Shown here piece after piece: positions 5,817 through 7,008 of a stretch of DNA of 7,008 bases (positions are counted from its first letter, which is position 1; every line of letters begins with the position of its first letter). Origin of the DNA: Actinomycetota bacterium (GTDB taxonomy: Bacteria; Actinomycetota; Thermoleophilia; UBA2241); contig PMKK01000173.1 in the NCBI GenBank assembly GCA_003157715.1, positions 1 through 7,008 on the forward strand, read 5' to 3'. Made by a program: the position numbers and the translations under genes. The notes below the pieces were generated by a model. The model was not told the origin of the DNA and did not search any database. It saw only the letters and a list, made by a program, of their open reading frames with translations.

Positions 5817-7008
5817 ATGAGCCCAGTGGCGAGCGAACAGGCCCTTGAACAACGCTGCATCGACACGATCCGCTTCTTGGCGGTCGACGCCGTGCAGAAG
5901 GCGAATTCCGGTCACCCCGGCATGCCCATGGGCACCGCGGCGATCGCCCACACTTTGTTCACGCGTCACCTGCGCTTCGATGCCGGTGACCCGACCTGGC
6001 CCGACCGCGACCGCTTCGTGCTCTCCGCCGGCCACGGGAGCATGCTGCTCTATTCACTACTGCACCTGACCGGCTACGACCTGAGCCTCGACGACCTGCG
6101 CGACTTCCGCCAGTGGGGCTCGAAGACGCCCGGTCACCCGGAGCAGGGCCATACCGCCGGCGTCGAGACGACCACCGGTCCTCTCGGTCAGGGCTTTGCT
6201 AACGCCGTCGGCCTGGCCGTGGCCGAGCGCTTCCTGGGCGCCACGTTCAACGGCGACGGACCGTCGGTGGTCGATCACTTCACTTATGTCCTGGCCGGCG
6301 ACGGCGACATGATGGAAGGCTTGAGTGGCGAAGCCGCCTCGTTTGCCGGCCATCAGGAGCTCGGCAAGCTGATCGTCCTCTACGACGACAACCACATCAG
6401 CATCGACGGCTCCACCGACCTCGCCTTCACCGAAGACGTCTGCGCGCGCTTCACCGCCTACGACTGGCACGTACAGCGGGTGGCCGACGGCAACGACGTC
6501 GCGGCCATCGACAAGGCCATCGCGGCGGCCAAGGCCGAGACCGGCCGGCCCTCCCTGATCGCGGTGCGCACGCACATCGGCTTCGGCTCGCCGAACCGCC
6601 AGGACACCGCCAAGGCGCACGGCGCGCCGCTGGGCGCCGACGAGATCAAGCTCACCAAGGAGAACCTCGGCTGGCCGCTCGAGCCGACGTTCCTGGTGCC
6701 TGCCGACGTGAAGGCCTTCTACGAGGCCGCGGCCGCGCGCGGCGCGGCCGCGCATGCCGCCTGGAGCGAGCGGCACGCCGCCTGGAGCGCCGCCGACGCG
6801 GCGCGCGGCGCCGCCTGGGACGCGGCCTGGAACCGCGAGCTCCCAGACGGCTGGGACGCCGATCTGCCGGTCTTCAGAGCCGACGAGCCCGGCATCGCCA
6901 CGCGCGCCGCTTCGGGCAAGGCGATCAACGCCCTGGCCCCGAGAGTTCCCACGCTGATCGGCGGTTCAGCCGATCTCGCGCCCTCCAACAACACCTGGAT
7001 CAAGGACG
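5817..7008 (+). CDS. tkt: Transketolase, N-terminal part (runs off the window)
   Basis: The first 397 residues of a protein expected to be about 670 long; no stop occurs before the window ends. ATG 5817 has AAAGGA at 5806-5811. Transketolase uses thiamine diphosphate to move two-carbon ketol units between sugar phosphates in the pentose phosphate and Calvin cycles, and can use hydroxypyruvate as donor. Visible marks: [10 protein letters not shown] at 30-39 (His33), [11 protein letters not shown] at 67-77 (His73), KTPGHPE at 103-109, TTGPLGQG at 119-126, the ThDP/Mg site GDGDMMEG at 161-168 through YDDN at 189-192 (Asn192), [18 protein letters not shown] near 258-275, and GWDADLP before the pyrimidine-binding domain, whose [10 protein letters not shown] closes the window. 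The linker carries an Ala/Trp-rich tandem repeat at 313-326. Strong terminators upstream suggest its own transcript, although its promoter was not identified. Confidence 0.95.
   Translation, partial: MSPVASEQALEQRCIDTIRFLAVDAVQKANSGHPGMPMGTAAIAHTLFTRHLRFDAGDPTWPDRDRFVLSAGHGSMLLYSLLHLTGYDLSLDDLRDFRQWGSKTPGHPEQGHTAGVETTTGPLGQGFANAVGLAVAERFLGATFNGDGPSVVDHFTYVLAGDGDMMEGLSGEAASFAGHQELGKLIVLYDDNHISIDGSTDLAFTEDVCARFTAYDWHVQRVADGNDVAAIDKAIAAAKAETGRPSLIAVRTHIGFGSPNRQDTAKAHGAPLGADEIKLTKENLGWPLEPTFLVPADVKAFYEAAAARGAAAHAAWSERHAAWSAADAARGAAWDAAWNRELPDGWDADLPVFRADEPGIATRAASGKAINALAPRVPTLIGGSADLAPSNNTWIKD
6753..6794 (+). repeat. In-frame 21-nt tandem repeat in the transketolase linker
   Basis: Two adjacent 21-nt units (6753-6773 and 6774-6794) both encode HAAWS plus two residues, and share the 13-nt word GCCGCCTGGAGCG at 6756-6768 and 6777-6789. 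A looser continuation (AAW twice more, 6810-6831) follows. The stretch lies between the ThDP-binding and pyrimidine domains, a helical linker that is normally Ala-rich but variable, so the frame and the fold should be unaffected. Confidence 0.7.

Noticed and set aside
1..7008. CRISPR array, insertion sequence, tRNA/rRNA genes, phage or defence genes
   Set aside because: No regularly spaced repeats, transposase motifs, terminal inverted repeats, cloverleaf-like sequences or defence domains were seen on either strand.

Overview
The window comes from a GC-rich bacterium. Codon third positions are almost all G or C, and Shine-Dalgarno sites of the AAGGAG/AGGAGG type precede most genes. The sequence alone does not fix the phylum. 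The corrinoid-protein tail at the left edge suggests anaerobic or C1-methyl metabolism nearby, but that is inference. All genes read on the + strand. The long open frames on the - strand lie opposite real genes and are by-products of base composition.

Layout. (1) 1-165: the last 54 residues of a B12-binding corrinoid protein, followed by a perfect 17-bp rho-independent terminator. (2) 438-2985: a two-gene glycerate module. It has a hydroxypyruvate reductase that closely resembles the plant peroxisomal HPR1 type, then a MOFRL-type glycerate 2-kinase 16 nt downstream. (3) 2986-3214: an intergenic leader with a 7-bp hairpin, a good sigma70-like promoter and an attenuator-like hairpin. (4) 3215-5570: a long, divergent transaldolase-family protein and a HisC-like PLP aminotransferase, 31 nt apart and probably cotranscribed. 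Two strong hairpins end the unit, the second followed by a T-run. (5) 5817-7008: the N-terminal 397 residues of a transketolase that runs off the right edge.

How they may fit together. The reductase and kinase would convert hydroxypyruvate to D-glycerate and then 2-phosphoglycerate, the exit of serine-cycle, photorespiratory or serine-degradation routes. Transaldolase and transketolase are the carbon-shuffling enzymes of the non-oxidative pentose phosphate pathway. Transketolase can also use hydroxypyruvate as a ketol donor, so the two halves could be linked through that metabolite. The role of the aminotransferase is open. The most unusual points are the altered predicted active site of the transaldolase homologue, its pairing with an aminotransferase behind a structured leader, and the plant-HPR1-like reductase. 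I see no mobile element, CRISPR array, tRNA or rRNA.
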